Assembly: GCA_964291445.2 (NCBI GenBank)
Contig: OZ219864.1
Coordinates: 930,001 to 994,000, forward strand
Origin: JAPOXR01 sp964291445
Lineage (GTDB): Bacteria > Pseudomonadota > Alphaproteobacteria > Rhodobacterales > Rhodobacteraceae
Reading direction: 5' to 3'
DNA length: 64,000 bases
Shown here piece by piece: positions 36,953 through 46,542 of this stretch. A model generated the notes under the pieces. The model had not been told where the DNA came from. It made no database searches and worked only from the letters and a program-made list of their open reading frames with translations. Position 1 is the stretch's first letter, and every line of letters starts with the position of its first letter. Made by a program: the position numbers and the translations under genes.

Positions 36953-37268
36953 AATCGAAGCTTTCGCAGCCGCAGGGTAGTCGGTCCATGCCGCAGGCCC
37001 CACCGGGGCAATTCTTGGATGGTCGATTGGTTGTTTGCAAGCAGGAATGTGAATCGCCGTGTAATGGCGACACGGTCTGATCCATGCCGGGCAGGCCGGC
37101 AAGATTGTCAAGACAACCGTCCTGAAAAATGAGAGAGTTCGCCACAGCGAAATTTTTGGTCGAAATGACGGGAGGTCCGCAGCCGACCCCGGCACTGACT
37201 TCCCGCCAGCCATCGAATGGCATTCTCGCCGGCAACCGGTTGGCTGAAACACGGGGGGCAGTCGCATC
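36953..37268. promoter_or_regulatory. divergent intergenic region with a partial gene-start duplicate
   Basis: No complete gene lies here. It must hold promoters for the TPR gene (-) and the TPP enzyme gene (+). At 37149-37247 a + frame reads EIFGRNDGRSAADPGTDFPP and ends in TGA at 37245; it resembles the beginning of the downstream TPP enzyme, AIFGKLGGLGVDYVFANSGT followed by DFPPIIE. DNA identity is patchy, with an 11-base exact match, GACTTCCCGCC. It may be a decayed tandem duplicate or chance. Confidence 0.45.
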
Positions 37269-38987
37269 GTGCAGACCATGACGGCAGGCGGCGCAATTTT
37301 CGGGAAGCTCGGCGGGCTTGGCGTCGATTACGTCTTTGCCAATTCCGGCACCGACTTCCCGCCGATCATCGAAGGGTTGATCGAAGCTCGCGATCGGGAC
37401 GGCAGGCTGCCAATGACGGTCGTGGTCCCGCACGAGCATGTGGCCGTCGGAATGGCGCATGGCTACGCCCTGATATCGGGGCGAATCCAGGCCGTCATGC
37501 TCCACACCAATGTCGGCCTTGCCAACGGGGCCACCGGCATCATCAACGCTGCCTGCGACCAGGTTCCGATACTCGTCATGTCCGGCCGCACGCCGGTGAC
37601 GGAAGGCGGCCGCTTCGGGTCCCGAACCGTGCCAATTGGCTGGGGGCAGGAGATGTATGATCAGTCGGCCCTGGTGCGGGAGGCCTGCAAGTGGGATTAC
37701 GAATTGCGTGCTCCCGAACAACTGCCGGGGTTGCTCGAACGGGCGTGGGCAATTGCCAACTCGACGCCGAGAGGACCAGTCTATCTCGCCCTGCCCCGCG
37801 AGGTGTTGTGCGAGCAATGTCCGGCGGTGGAACTCGGCAAGCCATCCGTCATGGCGCCGGCACATGCCGCCCCCGATCAAAAGGCCGTGGCAGAGGCGGC
37901 ACGGCTGCTCGCCGGAGCTCGCAAGCCGCTGATCATCGCCCAGCGTGGAGCCGGCTCGCAGGGAGCGTTCGATGCCCTGCACGAATTCGTGGAAGAATGG
38001 GCAATTCCGGTTTCGCATTACTGGGCCAACATGATTGCCATCCCCATGACTTCACCCATGCATGTGGACTGGAGCCCGGATGACCTGCTGCAAGAGGCAG
38101 ATGTCGTCCTCGTGATCAATTCCCTGGCGCCGTGGTGGCCTGACCGTTCGCAACCCGGCCCGGAAGCCAGGGTGATCCATCTCGGCCCTGACCCGCTCTT
38201 TGCGCGCTCGACCCCGATCAGGAATTTCCGCTCCGACATTTCACTGGTCGGCGAGACCGCGACGGCGCTGCGGGCGCTGATCGACGAGATTGGCCAGGCA
38301 CCCCGCTCTCCGGCCGCCTTCGCCGAACGCCGGGCCCGCATTGCCGATCATGCTGCCGCCAACCGCGAAGCGGTCATTGCCGGAGCAAAAGCGGGCAATG
38401 CGGCGCCAATGTCCAAGGAATGGGTGAGCCTGTGCCTCGGCGAGGCCATTCGCTCACATCCTGGTCGCCGGTCGAGTGTATTCCACGAGCTCGGTTGCCC
38501 GCTGCCCCCATTATTCCTGGACCAGCATCTGGGCTACTTTCAGGAGCCGCATTCGGGTGGGCTGGGATGGGGTCTCCCGGCGGCGCTCGGTGCGCAGCTC
38601 GCCGACCGCGACCGCCTGATCTTTGCCACGATGGGTGATGGCTCCTACATGTTTGCCAATCCGGTCGCCTGCCACCAGGTTGCCGAGGCGCTTGATCTAC
38701 CAGTCATCACCATGGTGCTGAACAACGAGGAATGGGGGGCGGTGCGCCATTCGGTCGAGGGTCTCTACCCGGACGGCCTGGCCAGGAGGACGAATGACGT
38801 GCCCCTGACCTCGCTTCGGCCCTCGCCGGATTTTGCCATGGTTGCGCAGGCCAGCCGCGCCCACACCGAGATGGTGACCGACGGCAATGAACTTCCGGCG
38901 GCCCTGGACCGCGCAATCAGCATCGCCACCAATGAGAAAACTCAGGTGCTCCTCAACATCGCCATTGCCTGCACCGCACCAGGATAG
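37269..38987 (+). CDS. thiamine diphosphate-dependent enzyme (acetolactate synthase-like)
   Basis: 572 residues from a GTG; an ATG at 37278 is also possible. Three TPP-family domains are present: N-terminal Pyr domain with VVVPHEHVAVGMAHGYAL and its conserved Glu, a central domain with KPLIIAQRGAGSQGA, and a C-terminal PP domain with MGDGSYMFANPVACHQVAEA followed by VLNNEEWGAV, the GDG-N motif that binds the diphosphate through Mg. Members decarboxylate or ligate 2-keto acids. The central part lacks an obvious FAD motif, and the substrate is not clear. It stands alone, not next to an ilvH-type subunit, so a catabolic decarboxylase is more likely than acetohydroxyacid synthase. Confidence 0.88.
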   Translation: MQTMTAGGAIFGKLGGLGVDYVFANSGTDFPPIIEGLIEARDRDGRLPMTVVVPHEHVAVGMAHGYALISGRIQAVMLHTNVGLANGATGIINAACDQVPILVMSGRTPVTEGGRFGSRTVPIGWGQEMYDQSALVREACKWDYELRAPEQLPGLLERAWAIANSTPRGPVYLALPREVLCEQCPAVELGKPSVMAPAHAAPDQKAVAEAARLLAGARKPLIIAQRGAGSQGAFDALHEFVEEWAIPVSHYWANMIAIPMTSPMHVDWSPDDLLQEADVVLVINSLAPWWPDRSQPGPEARVIHLGPDPLFARSTPIRNFRSDISLVGETATALRALIDEIGQAPRSPAAFAERRARIADHAAANREAVIAGAKAGNAAPMSKEWVSLCLGEAIRSHPGRRSSVFHELGCPLPPLFLDQHLGYFQEPHSGGLGWGLPAALGAQLADRDRLIFATMGDGSYMFANPVACHQVAEALDLPVITMVLNNEEWGAVRHSVEGLYPDGLARRTNDVPLTSLRPSPDFAMVAQASRAHTEMVTDGNELPAALDRAISIATNEKTQVLLNIAIACTAPG

Positions 38988-39338
38988 ACGGCAACAGACA
39001 TTGCTCCCGGCCCGGGAATGGCCCCAGCAGGTGACCAATCTACCCGGCCAGCTGGCCCTGGCCCCGTGCCAACCTCCTTCCGGATTGCTGCCAGCTTCCT
39101 CGCCTGCAGCTTGACGACGTAACGACCGACGTTTCACTGCCCGTATCCCGAATGTCCCCGGACCGGGCCGGCAGACGGCAAGACGAACAGTGCCACACCA
39201 TCCGGCGTCGGCAGATTGCGCAGGCAGGGTATGGGCGGAGACATCCCGGATGCCGCCAGGTCCGGGCGGGAATTTCATCATTGCCGATTATGCTGTCCTC
39301 TCGTAGCTATCCGCATGTCGCGTGAAGGGAGATTGTGA
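38988..39338. other. intergenic stretch without a gene
   Basis: No frame with family-like content was found on either strand. The end holds an AGGGAG ribosome binding site 8 bases before the amidase ATG. No clear promoter hexamers or hairpin were seen. Confidence 0.5.
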
Positions 39339-40670
39339 ATGACCGGCAGATGGGCTGATGCTGGTGCCTGCGAGCTCGGGAGGCTTATCGGAGACGGATC
39401 AGTCGACCCGGTGGAACTGCTTGATGATGTCATACAGGCGATCCGGTCGCATCCGAAGGCGGACGACATCTATGTCCGGGTGACGGAGGAGCGGGCATAT
39501 CCGGAGGCGGAGGCAGCATCCAGGCGGGCCAGCGCAGGGAAGCGGCTATCGGTGCTGGATGGCGTTCCGATTTCGTGGAAGGATCTGTTCGACACGGCAG
39601 GAATTGCCACGGAGGCCGGCTCGCTGCTGCTGAAGGGCAGGGTGCCGCGGCAGGATGCGGTCGTCCTGCAACGTGCAACCGCGCTTGGCCTGGTGTGCCT
39701 GGGCAAGACGCATCTGAGCGAGCTGGCATTTTCGGGCCTGGGCCTCAACCCCGTGATCGCCACCCCGCCCTGCATCAACGATCCGGCAGCCGTGCCGGGA
39801 GGCTCGTCCTCGGGGGCGGCGGCGTCGATCGCATTCGGCCTTGCCCCGGCCGGCATTGGCTCGGACACCGGTGGCTCGGTCCGGATCCCGGCGGCATTCA
39901 ATGACCTGGTTGGATTGAAGACCACGTCGGGGCTGCTTCCGCTATCCGGAGTCGTGCCACTATGCGGCAAGTTTGACACGGTTGGACCGCTGACACGGAA
40001 TGTCGAGGATGCGTCGGCGATACTGCGCGCCCTGGCTGGCAATGGCCGACCTCCAGATTTGCAGGGCGGACGGGTGGAGAGGATGCGTTTCCTGGTCCCC
40101 GATGAGGCGCTTGAGGGGGTGCGCACAATACCGGGCAAGGGTTTTGAACGGGCAATCAAGGCCATCACCGCCGCCGGCGCCAGGATTGAAGCGCGGTCAG
40201 TGCCGTCGATTGGTGAAGCCTGGCCACTGTCGGGCGAGCTGTACGCGACCGAGGCCTATGCCCAGTGGATGGACGTCATCGAAGCCAGGCCGGAACTGAT
40301 GTTCAGAGAGATCAGGGACAGGTTCCGGTCCGGGCGCAACGTGCCGGGGACCGCCTATATCAAGGCAGTCAGTCGCCTCGACGAATTGCGGGCGCAGTAC
40401 CGGGAGTCGACCGCGGGATACGATGCGGTTCTGACCCCGACCAGCCCGATCCTGCCACCGCAGAAGGACCGCCTCCTCGCCGACAGGGAGTACTACGTCG
40501 CCGAGAACCTGCTGGCTCTCCGCAATACCAGGATCGGCAACCTGATGGAGGTTCCGGCGCTGACCCTGCCCACCGGGGTCCCGTCGACGGGCATCATGCT
40601 GCTCGGCACCCCCTTCGGCGAGGCTCGCCTGCTCAGGATCGGATTCGAATTCGAAAAATTGCTTGGGTGA
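39339..40670 (+). CDS. amidase signature family protein
   Basis: 443 residues. The Ser-cisSer-Lys catalytic triad is complete: Lys81 in PISWKDLFD, Ser156 in PGGSSSGAAAS and Ser180 in GSDTGGSVRIPAA. The enzyme hydrolyses an amide; candidates range from simple amides to glutamyl-tRNA, but no gatB or gatC is nearby and the sequence is shorter than GatA. Its C-terminus ends with LTLPTGVPSTGIMLLG, typical of stand-alone amidases. The helicase gene follows 71 bases downstream. Confidence 0.9.
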   Translation: MTGRWADAGACELGRLIGDGSVDPVELLDDVIQAIRSHPKADDIYVRVTEERAYPEAEAASRRASAGKRLSVLDGVPISWKDLFDTAGIATEAGSLLLKGRVPRQDAVVLQRATALGLVCLGKTHLSELAFSGLGLNPVIATPPCINDPAAVPGGSSSGAAASIAFGLAPAGIGSDTGGSVRIPAAFNDLVGLKTTSGLLPLSGVVPLCGKFDTVGPLTRNVEDASAILRALAGNGRPPDLQGGRVERMRFLVPDEALEGVRTIPGKGFERAIKAITAAGARIEARSVPSIGEAWPLSGELYATEAYAQWMDVIEARPELMFREIRDRFRSGRNVPGTAYIKAVSRLDELRAQYRESTAGYDAVLTPTSPILPPQKDRLLADREYYVAENLLALRNTRIGNLMEVPALTLPTGVPSTGIMLLGTPFGEARLLRIGFEFEKLLG

Positions 40671-40741
40671 AGCGAAATCGAGATAGAAAGTCGTTCCACG
40701 GCGCACCGAAAATTCCTGGACAAGGAAAGATCGCCGGCCAG

Positions 40742-43648
40742 ATGCGCATTCACGTGACCCAGAAGGTTGAAAGAGGAACCCTCGCCGACCTGCTCCTGGG
40801 TCCGTTGGGGTTTCGACATGGAGGTATCGCGTGTTCCGATGCCGGGCTGACGGTGTTGTCCCGAACGCCATGGAGCGTGCCCTACCCGGAGATATCGGCG
40901 CCGCTGCGATTGACCCGGGCTCTGGGGTTCCACGCCTTGGCGGTCTCCCTGCGGGGCGGCAACGTCATCACGGTCGCCGGCATCGGGCGCGGTGAAGCAA
41001 CCAGCTTCATGGCGGCGGCAAACAAGGCGTGGCGCCGGCATTTTGTTTTGCAGGTCGAGCAGGATGCCGAAGAACTGCACGAACTCGCCAGGATCATCAA
41101 GCGCCTGGGGCGGCCCAGGCGATATCCTTCAGCCTGTCTTGTCGAGCCCTTTCTGGTCCGGGCCAACCGCGTTGCTGAAGGACTCCCGGAGGACATTCCC
41201 GAGAATGTCCTGCCGGCGGAGCGCCAGGCAATCCTGGATGCGGTCATGGGTTTTCGGGCGGCACCGCAACGCATTCGCGAGGCCGCGATCGAGACCTTCA
41301 TCAAGTCCGAACTGGCAGGATGCAAGGAGTTCTTCGACACGATTGAATCGAACCCGCTGACTTCCGAGCAGCGCCTTGCCGTTGTCACCGACGAGGATGC
41401 AACGCTTGTCCTCGCCGGCGCGGGATCTGGCAAGACAAGTGTGATCGTTGCAAAAGCGGCGCATCTCGTTCACCGGGACGTCAGGAAACCCGACGAGATC
41501 CTCCTCATGGCCTTCGGCAAGGACGCCGCCGCCGAGATGGCTTCCCGGATCGAGGAGAGAACCGGTGCGATGGTCAACGCGACGACGTTTCACGCGCTGG
41601 GGCTGGAGATCATTCGGGCGGTGGAGAAGGGGGCGCCAGCACTGGCAATTCACGCGAATGACGATGTGCAATTCCGGGACCTGCTCAAGGACATTCTCAG
41701 GAACGATATTGCTGCAAAGCCCGATTTGGGCGCCTTGCTGCGGAAGTGGTTCTCGGAGTTCTACTTTCCCTGCAAGAGCGAGTGGGACTTCAAGACCAAG
41801 GGCGAGTATTTCCGCTACGTCGAGGCACACGAATTGCGAACCCTCCAGGGCCATCTCGTCAGGAGCTTTGAAGAATGGGAGATCGCCAACTGGCTTTACC
41901 TGAACGGAATTGCCTACGAATACGAGCCTGTCTACGAGCATGACATTCCCGGAAACGACAGGGGAGCCTACACGCCGGACTTTCGACTGACCGAGAGCGG
42001 AATCTACATCGAGCATTTCGGTGTCAGGAAGACGCGCCGAGGTGACGGTACAACCAGGCTGAGCACTGCACCCTTCGTTGACCGGGCGAGCTATCTCGAG
42101 GGCATGGAATGGAAGCGGAGAATTCACAAGGAGCACGGCACCACGCTCATCGAGACCTTCAGCTACGAACGGGTCGAGGGTCGCCTGACCGAAACTCTCG
42201 AGGAGAAGCTAAAGCCCTACGTTGTGCTCGATCCACTCTCGCCGGACGACATGCTTGTCCAGCTGTTGGAACTCGGACAGGTGGACGCATTCACGAAGAC
42301 GCTCGGAACGTTCCTGCGACACTTCAAGAGTTCGGAGATCACGTTGGAAGATTGTCGGATGCGTGTCGGGAAGTCCGCCGACACGCCGCGGTGCCTTGCT
42401 TTTCTGCAGATATTCGAGGCGGTTTTCGAGTCCTACCAGAGGCGTCTGGACGGCCGGGTCGACTTCGAGGACATGATTGCCCGGGCAACCGGGCACCTGA
42501 AGTCCGGACGCTTTCAGAGCCCGTATCGCCACCTGCTTGTCGATGAGTTCCAGGACATCTCGGCGGGCAGGGCACGACTCCTCCTGGCATTGAAGGAACA
42601 GCACGATGATGCCCGAGTCTTTGCGGTCGGTGATGACTGGCAATCGATCTACAGATTCACCGGTTCTGACATTCAATTGATGCGGAATTTCGGGCAAGAA
42701 TTCGGCGGCGCCTATGCCGGCTCCGATGATGTGCACAAAACTGTCGATCTGGGCCGAACCTTTCGCAGCGTTGACAGGATTGCCCTGCCTGCGCGGGATT
42801 TTGTTCTCAGGAACCCTTCACAGATCACCAAACAGGTCATGCCTGCCGGCCGAGCCAGCACCCCCGCGATCAGGATCATGCATTACGGTCACGGCAAGAG
42901 GGACGGTTCCCTCGTCGCCACCCTGAATGAAATCCGGGCGGGGGCCGCCGGCAGGACCAGCGTTCTTCTCCTGGGGCGCTATGGCTTCCTGAGGCCCAAA
43001 AACCTTGCCAGGCTCAACGCAGACTTTCCCGGACTGTCGATCCAGTTCAAGACGGTTCATGGGTCAAAGGGCCTCGAAGCCGATCATGTCGTTATCCTGG
43101 AGGCCGACTCTGGCCGCATGGGCTTTCCTTCCGAGATCGAGGATGACCCGCTTCTCGACCTGGTTCTGCCTGAGCCCGAGGAGTTTGAACACGCAGAGGA
43201 ACGCCGCCTGTTCTATGTTGCACTGACCCGGGCACGAAAGTCGGTCACCATCCTTGCCAGCCGAGAGGAACCGTCGGCCTTCGTGGACGAACTGCTGGAA
43301 GACCCGAAATACGGGGTGGTTCGGCCAGGAAAGTCCGGCATTGCCAGGAAGCGGTGTGGAGCATGCGGCGGACGGATGCTGTCCCGGACATCCAAGAAGG
43401 GCCGGATCTATTTTGCCTGTGAGCATCGGCACCTCTGCGGTGAAAAATTGTGGCCATGCAGTGCCTGCGGCGAGGATCTTCCGGTTGCAGACCGGCTGAG
43501 GCCCGGCAACCTGGTCTGTAGTTGTGGAGCCGGGTTCTCCGCCTGCCCGAAATGCCCCGACGGTTGGCTCGTGGAACGCAAGGGGAAATACGGGAAGTTT
43601 CTTGGATGCACGAAATTTCCGGACTGTGATGGCCGGCGGAAGCTGTAA
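40742..43648 (+). CDS. UvrD-type helicase with nuclease-like insertion and topoisomerase-type zinc fingers
   Basis: 968 residues from the ATG at 40742. The frame is open upstream through the amidase gene; a GTG at 40667 overlapping the amidase stop is another option. An N-terminal domain (1-200) resembles HelD-like helicases. Walker A is LAGAGSGKTS (Lys231); Walker B is LLVDEFQDIS (600-607); GDDWQSIYRFTGSD, TFRS, VHGSKGLEADHV and YVALTRARKS are the later superfamily 1 motifs. Between motifs, residues 385-480 carry YTPDFRLTESGIYIEHFG, like a restriction-endonuclease core (Asp413, Glu424). The C-terminus has many Cys: CGACGGRML, CSACGED and CPKCPDG, ending in FLGCTKFPDCDG as in topoisomerase I zinc domains. 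It probably unwinds DNA in repair or defence. Confidence 0.88.
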   Translation: MRIHVTQKVERGTLADLLLGPLGFRHGGIACSDAGLTVLSRTPWSVPYPEISAPLRLTRALGFHALAVSLRGGNVITVAGIGRGEATSFMAAANKAWRRHFVLQVEQDAEELHELARIIKRLGRPRRYPSACLVEPFLVRANRVAEGLPEDIPENVLPAERQAILDAVMGFRAAPQRIREAAIETFIKSELAGCKEFFDTIESNPLTSEQRLAVVTDEDATLVLAGAGSGKTSVIVAKAAHLVHRDVRKPDEILLMAFGKDAAAEMASRIEERTGAMVNATTFHALGLEIIRAVEKGAPALAIHANDDVQFRDLLKDILRNDIAAKPDLGALLRKWFSEFYFPCKSEWDFKTKGEYFRYVEAHELRTLQGHLVRSFEEWEIANWLYLNGIAYEYEPVYEHDIPGNDRGAYTPDFRLTESGIYIEHFGVRKTRRGDGTTRLSTAPFVDRASYLEGMEWKRRIHKEHGTTLIETFSYERVEGRLTETLEEKLKPYVVLDPLSPDDMLVQLLELGQVDAFTKTLGTFLRHFKSSEITLEDCRMRVGKSADTPRCLAFLQIFEAVFESYQRRLDGRVDFEDMIARATGHLKSGRFQSPYRHLLVDEFQDISAGRARLLLALKEQHDDARVFAVGDDWQSIYRFTGSDIQLMRNFGQEFGGAYAGSDDVHKTVDLGRTFRSVDRIALPARDFVLRNPSQITKQVMPAGRASTPAIRIMHYGHGKRDGSLVATLNEIRAGAAGRTSVLLLGRYGFLRPKNLARLNADFPGLSIQFKTVHGSKGLEADHVVILEADSGRMGFPSEIEDDPLLDLVLPEPEEFEHAEERRLFYVALTRARKSVTILASREEPSAFVDELLEDPKYGVVRPGKSGIARKRCGACGGRMLSRTSKKGRIYFACEHRHLCGEKLWPCSACGEDLPVADRLRPGNLVCSCGAGFSACPKCPDGWLVERKGKYGKFLGCTKFPDCDGRRKL

Positions 43649-43770
43649 TCGAGCGCCGGCAAATTGCAGTGGAACAGGTCTCCGGGCGAAGGGCTTGAAA
43701 CCGGTCGGTTCAGGGCCGTCTGCATTGCCTTGATGCCGAATTCGACACGGGACCGGCAACTTCGATCCGG

Positions 43771-45171
43771 TCATCGCCAGCCTTGCTGCCACGCCTGGAA
43801 TTCGGTTGGCCGAAGGCGGTAGCGAGCGATGTTGCCGTCATGCAGCGACATGAGCTCGGTCTCCACGATCTCGACGAAACGTGCCTGATCCACTGGCAGC
43901 AGCTGACTTGCCGCAACTTGCCGTACAAGGGCAATCGCTGCTGTCTTGTCCATTCCCGTGCGCACCACCCTGGATACCACCTCGGCAATCATTGCCCGGT
44001 AGCGCAGACGGAACGGGTCCGGCTCGCCCGGGGACTGTCGCACGGCCGAGTGCCTGGCGCAGGAGCGCTCATAGGCCCGGATGAACACGTCACGCAGCAA
44101 TTCGATGCGGTTCAACTCGTAGACGGCCAACAGGCCGTCGACATAGGCTCGTTCCTGCATGTCCACGAAGGACAGGGGGCAGAAATTGCCCCGGATCAGC
44201 GGGATATTCGCCGCCAGGCGAGCGACCCGCTTGTTGACGTCCTCGAAGCCTTGCAGGTAGGCAAGATGAGCGAGGACGAAAAAGGCCTGCTCGAACGGGT
44301 CGACGATCGCGGCCGCGGTATTCAGAATCTTTTCGAAGCATTCCTCGATGAGTTGCGGCACATCGAGTGGATGGTAGACCGTGCCACCGATGCTGACCGG
44401 AATGCGTCGCAGCCGGCCGGCAGCCTGCGGGTCGCCAAGCAGGTTGTCCGCGAGCAGGGCGTGCAGATTCAGAACGGTGTACCGGTTGAAGCCGATTTCG
44501 CTGGCTTGGTCAACGAGCAACTCGATGGCCGCCTTGTGGTTCAGGATCATCTGCGTTTCCAGCGCATCCTTGCCCTCGGCGGCCTCACCGAGTTCCAGCA
44601 GTCGCTCGGTTTCCAGCAGGGAATAGGTATTGCCTTCCAGTCGGCTGGAATTCCAGGACAGCTCGATCAGCAGGCGACCGTAGATCGTCCGGGCGTATGT
44701 TCCTGCCGGGCGCCCGCCATCGTCGGGCGGGCGACCCATGACGTGCAGGCGCTGGCGTGTGCCGGCCGGCAGGTAGAAGGTGACGTTGGGCACGTAGTCA
44801 TCGATGAAGGCACGCTGGTAGCCGACCGGGTGTCGTTTCCGGATCGATGCGCGAATCGCCTGCATGATTGCCGCTGCCTCTGGCGAGATCGGCACATATG
44901 CCTCGCCATGAGCCTTGGCGGTCGCGTTGCCCGCGACCGGATTGTCCTTGCCGGCTCGGGCGGCGGGAGTGCGATAGCGACGTCCCTTGCGCCCGCCTTC
45001 GGCAATCAGCCGATCCTGTGCCACCATCAGGGCAAGGCGGCGCTGCAGCGTTCGTATCGGCATCTCGCAGGGCAATCCCTCGCGAATGACGCCGATCTGG
45101 GCGCCTTCCGGATGGGCGGCCACGACGGCGAGGATGTCGCCGAGTTCCTGTTCGGAGATCCGCTTCGGCAT
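43771..45171 (-). CDS. HTH-Fic family protein, paralogue with altered Fic motif
   Basis: 466 residues from the ATG at 45171 (MPKRISEQELG). A GTG at 45231 is in frame, but that stretch is AT-rich and contains palindromes, so I take it as control DNA. An N-terminal HTH part (IRTLQRRLALMVAQDRLIAE) precedes the Fic domain. Inhibitory-helix pattern: SSRLEGN. The Fic motif reads QGFEDVNKR (44227-44253): the catalytic His is Gln and the first Gly is Val. It shares LSW-SSR-EGNTY, LETE, LNHKAA and PLSFVD with the protein at 1131-2456. The loss of both key residues argues against normal AMP transfer. It is convergent with the helicase gene. Confidence 0.85.
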   Translation of the reverse strand: MPKRISEQELGDILAVVAAHPEGAQIGVIREGLPCEMPIRTLQRRLALMVAQDRLIAEGGRKGRRYRTPAARAGKDNPVAGNATAKAHGEAYVPISPEAAAIMQAIRASIRKRHPVGYQRAFIDDYVPNVTFYLPAGTRQRLHVMGRPPDDGGRPAGTYARTIYGRLLIELSWNSSRLEGNTYSLLETERLLELGEAAEGKDALETQMILNHKAAIELLVDQASEIGFNRYTVLNLHALLADNLLGDPQAAGRLRRIPVSIGGTVYHPLDVPQLIEECFEKILNTAAAIVDPFEQAFFVLAHLAYLQGFEDVNKRVARLAANIPLIRGNFCPLSFVDMQERAYVDGLLAVYELNRIELLRDVFIRAYERSCARHSAVRQSPGEPDPFRLRYRAMIAEVVSRVVRTGMDKTAAIALVRQVAASQLLPVDQARFVEIVETELMSLHDGNIARYRLRPTEFQAWQQGWR

Positions 45172-45189
45172 GCCGTCGTTGATATGTTG

Positions 45190-45258
45190 TATGAAACTCT
45201 TATGCGACAAAAAAAGTCGTTTATTTGTCACAAAACCTGTTTAATGTCGTATAAACCG
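45190..45258. promoter_or_regulatory. AT-rich control region with repeated CGAC/GTCG palindromes
   Basis: On the minus strand this precedes the second Fic gene. It contains CGACTTTTTTTGTCG (short inverted repeat with a T7 spacer), the odd palindrome TTTGTGACAAA, and TATACGACATT facing TGTCGCATAAG as an imperfect inverted pair. Such clustering fits operators, possibly for autoregulation through the HTH domain of the Fic protein. It also sits in front of the divergent aminotransferase gene. Confidence 0.45.
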
Positions 45259-45347
45259 CCAAGGATCGCATTCTGGCTGGACCTGAAGGGGGATTTGCGG
45301 TAATCTACCGTCAACGGGGCATCACGACCCCGGCAACGAGGCAGAAC

Positions 45348-46538
45348 ATGGGTTTCCCGGAGCGGTTTTCAGTGCTGCCGCAATATCCGTTCGCGCGGTT
45401 GCGCAATTTGCTTGCCGGCAGCAAGGCCGGTGGCGAGGTCATTGACCTGTCTGTCGGCGCGCCTGCACATGGCGCTCCGTCCTGGCTTGCCGACACCGTC
45501 TCCCGTCATGGCGATGAATTCGGTCGCTACCCCCCGACATTCGGAACGGAGGATCTGCTGTCGGCAGTGTCCGGGTGGATTGACCGCCGCTATTCGGTCA
45601 GCGTTGATCCAGGCACGCGCATCATTGGGCTCAGTGGAACCCGCGAGGGGCTGTTCAATATCTGCCTGTGGCTGGTTCCCGAGGCCAAGGGCGGCCGCCT
45701 GCCCTGCGTGCTGGTTCCAAACCCGTTCTACCAGGTCTATGCAGCCGGGGCAGTGGCGGCCGGGGCCGAGCCGGTCTATGTGCCGGCGGTCAAGGAAAAC
45801 GGCTATCTTCCGGATTACGCATCGCTTCCGGATGACATTCTCGACCGGACATCGCTCGCCTTCACCTGTTCACCGTCAAACCCGCAGGGAGCCGTCGCAT
45901 CGACCGACTACATTTCGCAGTTGCTGGCCCTTGCCGAACGGTACGATTTCCGGATTGTCGCCGACGAGTGCTACTCGGAAATCTATCGTCGGGCGCCGCC
46001 GCCCGGAATGCTCGAGGTGGCTGACGCTGCCGGGGCCGACCCGGAGAGGATTGTCGTGATGCAATCGCTGTCCAAACGCTCGAATCTTCCGGGAATCCGG
46101 TCGGGATTCCTGGTTGCCGGGCCTCGGACCATGGAGCGGATCAAGGTGTTGCGGGAATACTCGGCAGCGTCGGTCCCCGGGCCACTGCAGGCGGCATCGG
46201 CGCAGGCCTGGCGTGACGAGACGCATGTGGAGTCCAGCCGCGACCGCTATGGCAGGAAGTTTGCCCTGGCCGACCGGGTCCTGGAGGGGCTCGAAGGCTA
46301 CAGGAGTCCGGAAGGCGGCATTTTCCTGTGGCTCAATGCCGGCGACGGCGAGGCCGCGGCACTGAAGATCTGGACAGAATCAGGCGTGCGGGTGCTCCCC
46401 GGAGCCTATCTCGGACGTGAAATCGACGGGCACAACCCCGGCGCCGAATACATACGGGTGGCCATGGTTGCCGACGAGGAGAGGCTGGAGCAGGGCCTCG
46501 ACAGCATTGGTTCGGCACTCGGCAGTATCTGGAGGTAG
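45348..46538 (+). CDS. class I/II aminotransferase (DapC-like)
   Basis: 396 residues. The PLP-binding Lys243 is in QSLSKRSNLPGIRSGF, with SPSNPQGA (Asn178) and VADECYSEIY carrying the Asp and Tyr that contact the cofactor. The sequence resembles succinyldiaminopimelate aminotransferases, which use glutamate to make N-succinyl-LL-diaminopimelate for lysine and the cell wall. It lies directly upstream of ftsK, with 4 bases between stop and start. A GAGG site precedes the ATG. The substrate assignment rests on overall likeness only. Confidence 0.85.
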   Translation: MGFPERFSVLPQYPFARLRNLLAGSKAGGEVIDLSVGAPAHGAPSWLADTVSRHGDEFGRYPPTFGTEDLLSAVSGWIDRRYSVSVDPGTRIIGLSGTREGLFNICLWLVPEAKGGRLPCVLVPNPFYQVYAAGAVAAGAEPVYVPAVKENGYLPDYASLPDDILDRTSLAFTCSPSNPQGAVASTDYISQLLALAERYDFRIVADECYSEIYRRAPPPGMLEVADAAGADPERIVVMQSLSKRSNLPGIRSGFLVAGPRTMERIKVLREYSAASVPGPLQAASAQAWRDETHVESSRDRYGRKFALADRVLEGLEGYRSPEGGIFLWLNAGDGEAAALKIWTESGVRVLPGAYLGREIDGHNPGAEYIRVAMVADEERLEQGLDSIGSALGSIWR

Positions 46539-46542
46539 GAAG

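Noticed and set aside
40265..40741. Helicase start inside the amidase gene
   Set aside because: The extra residues are an out-of-frame reading of the amidase gene, which itself has a complete catalytic triad; the helicase-like part begins near 40742.
45172..45231. Earlier GTG start of the second Fic protein
   Set aside because: The added 20 codons are AT-rich, unlike the gene, and contain the inverted repeats that look like operators. Not fully excluded.
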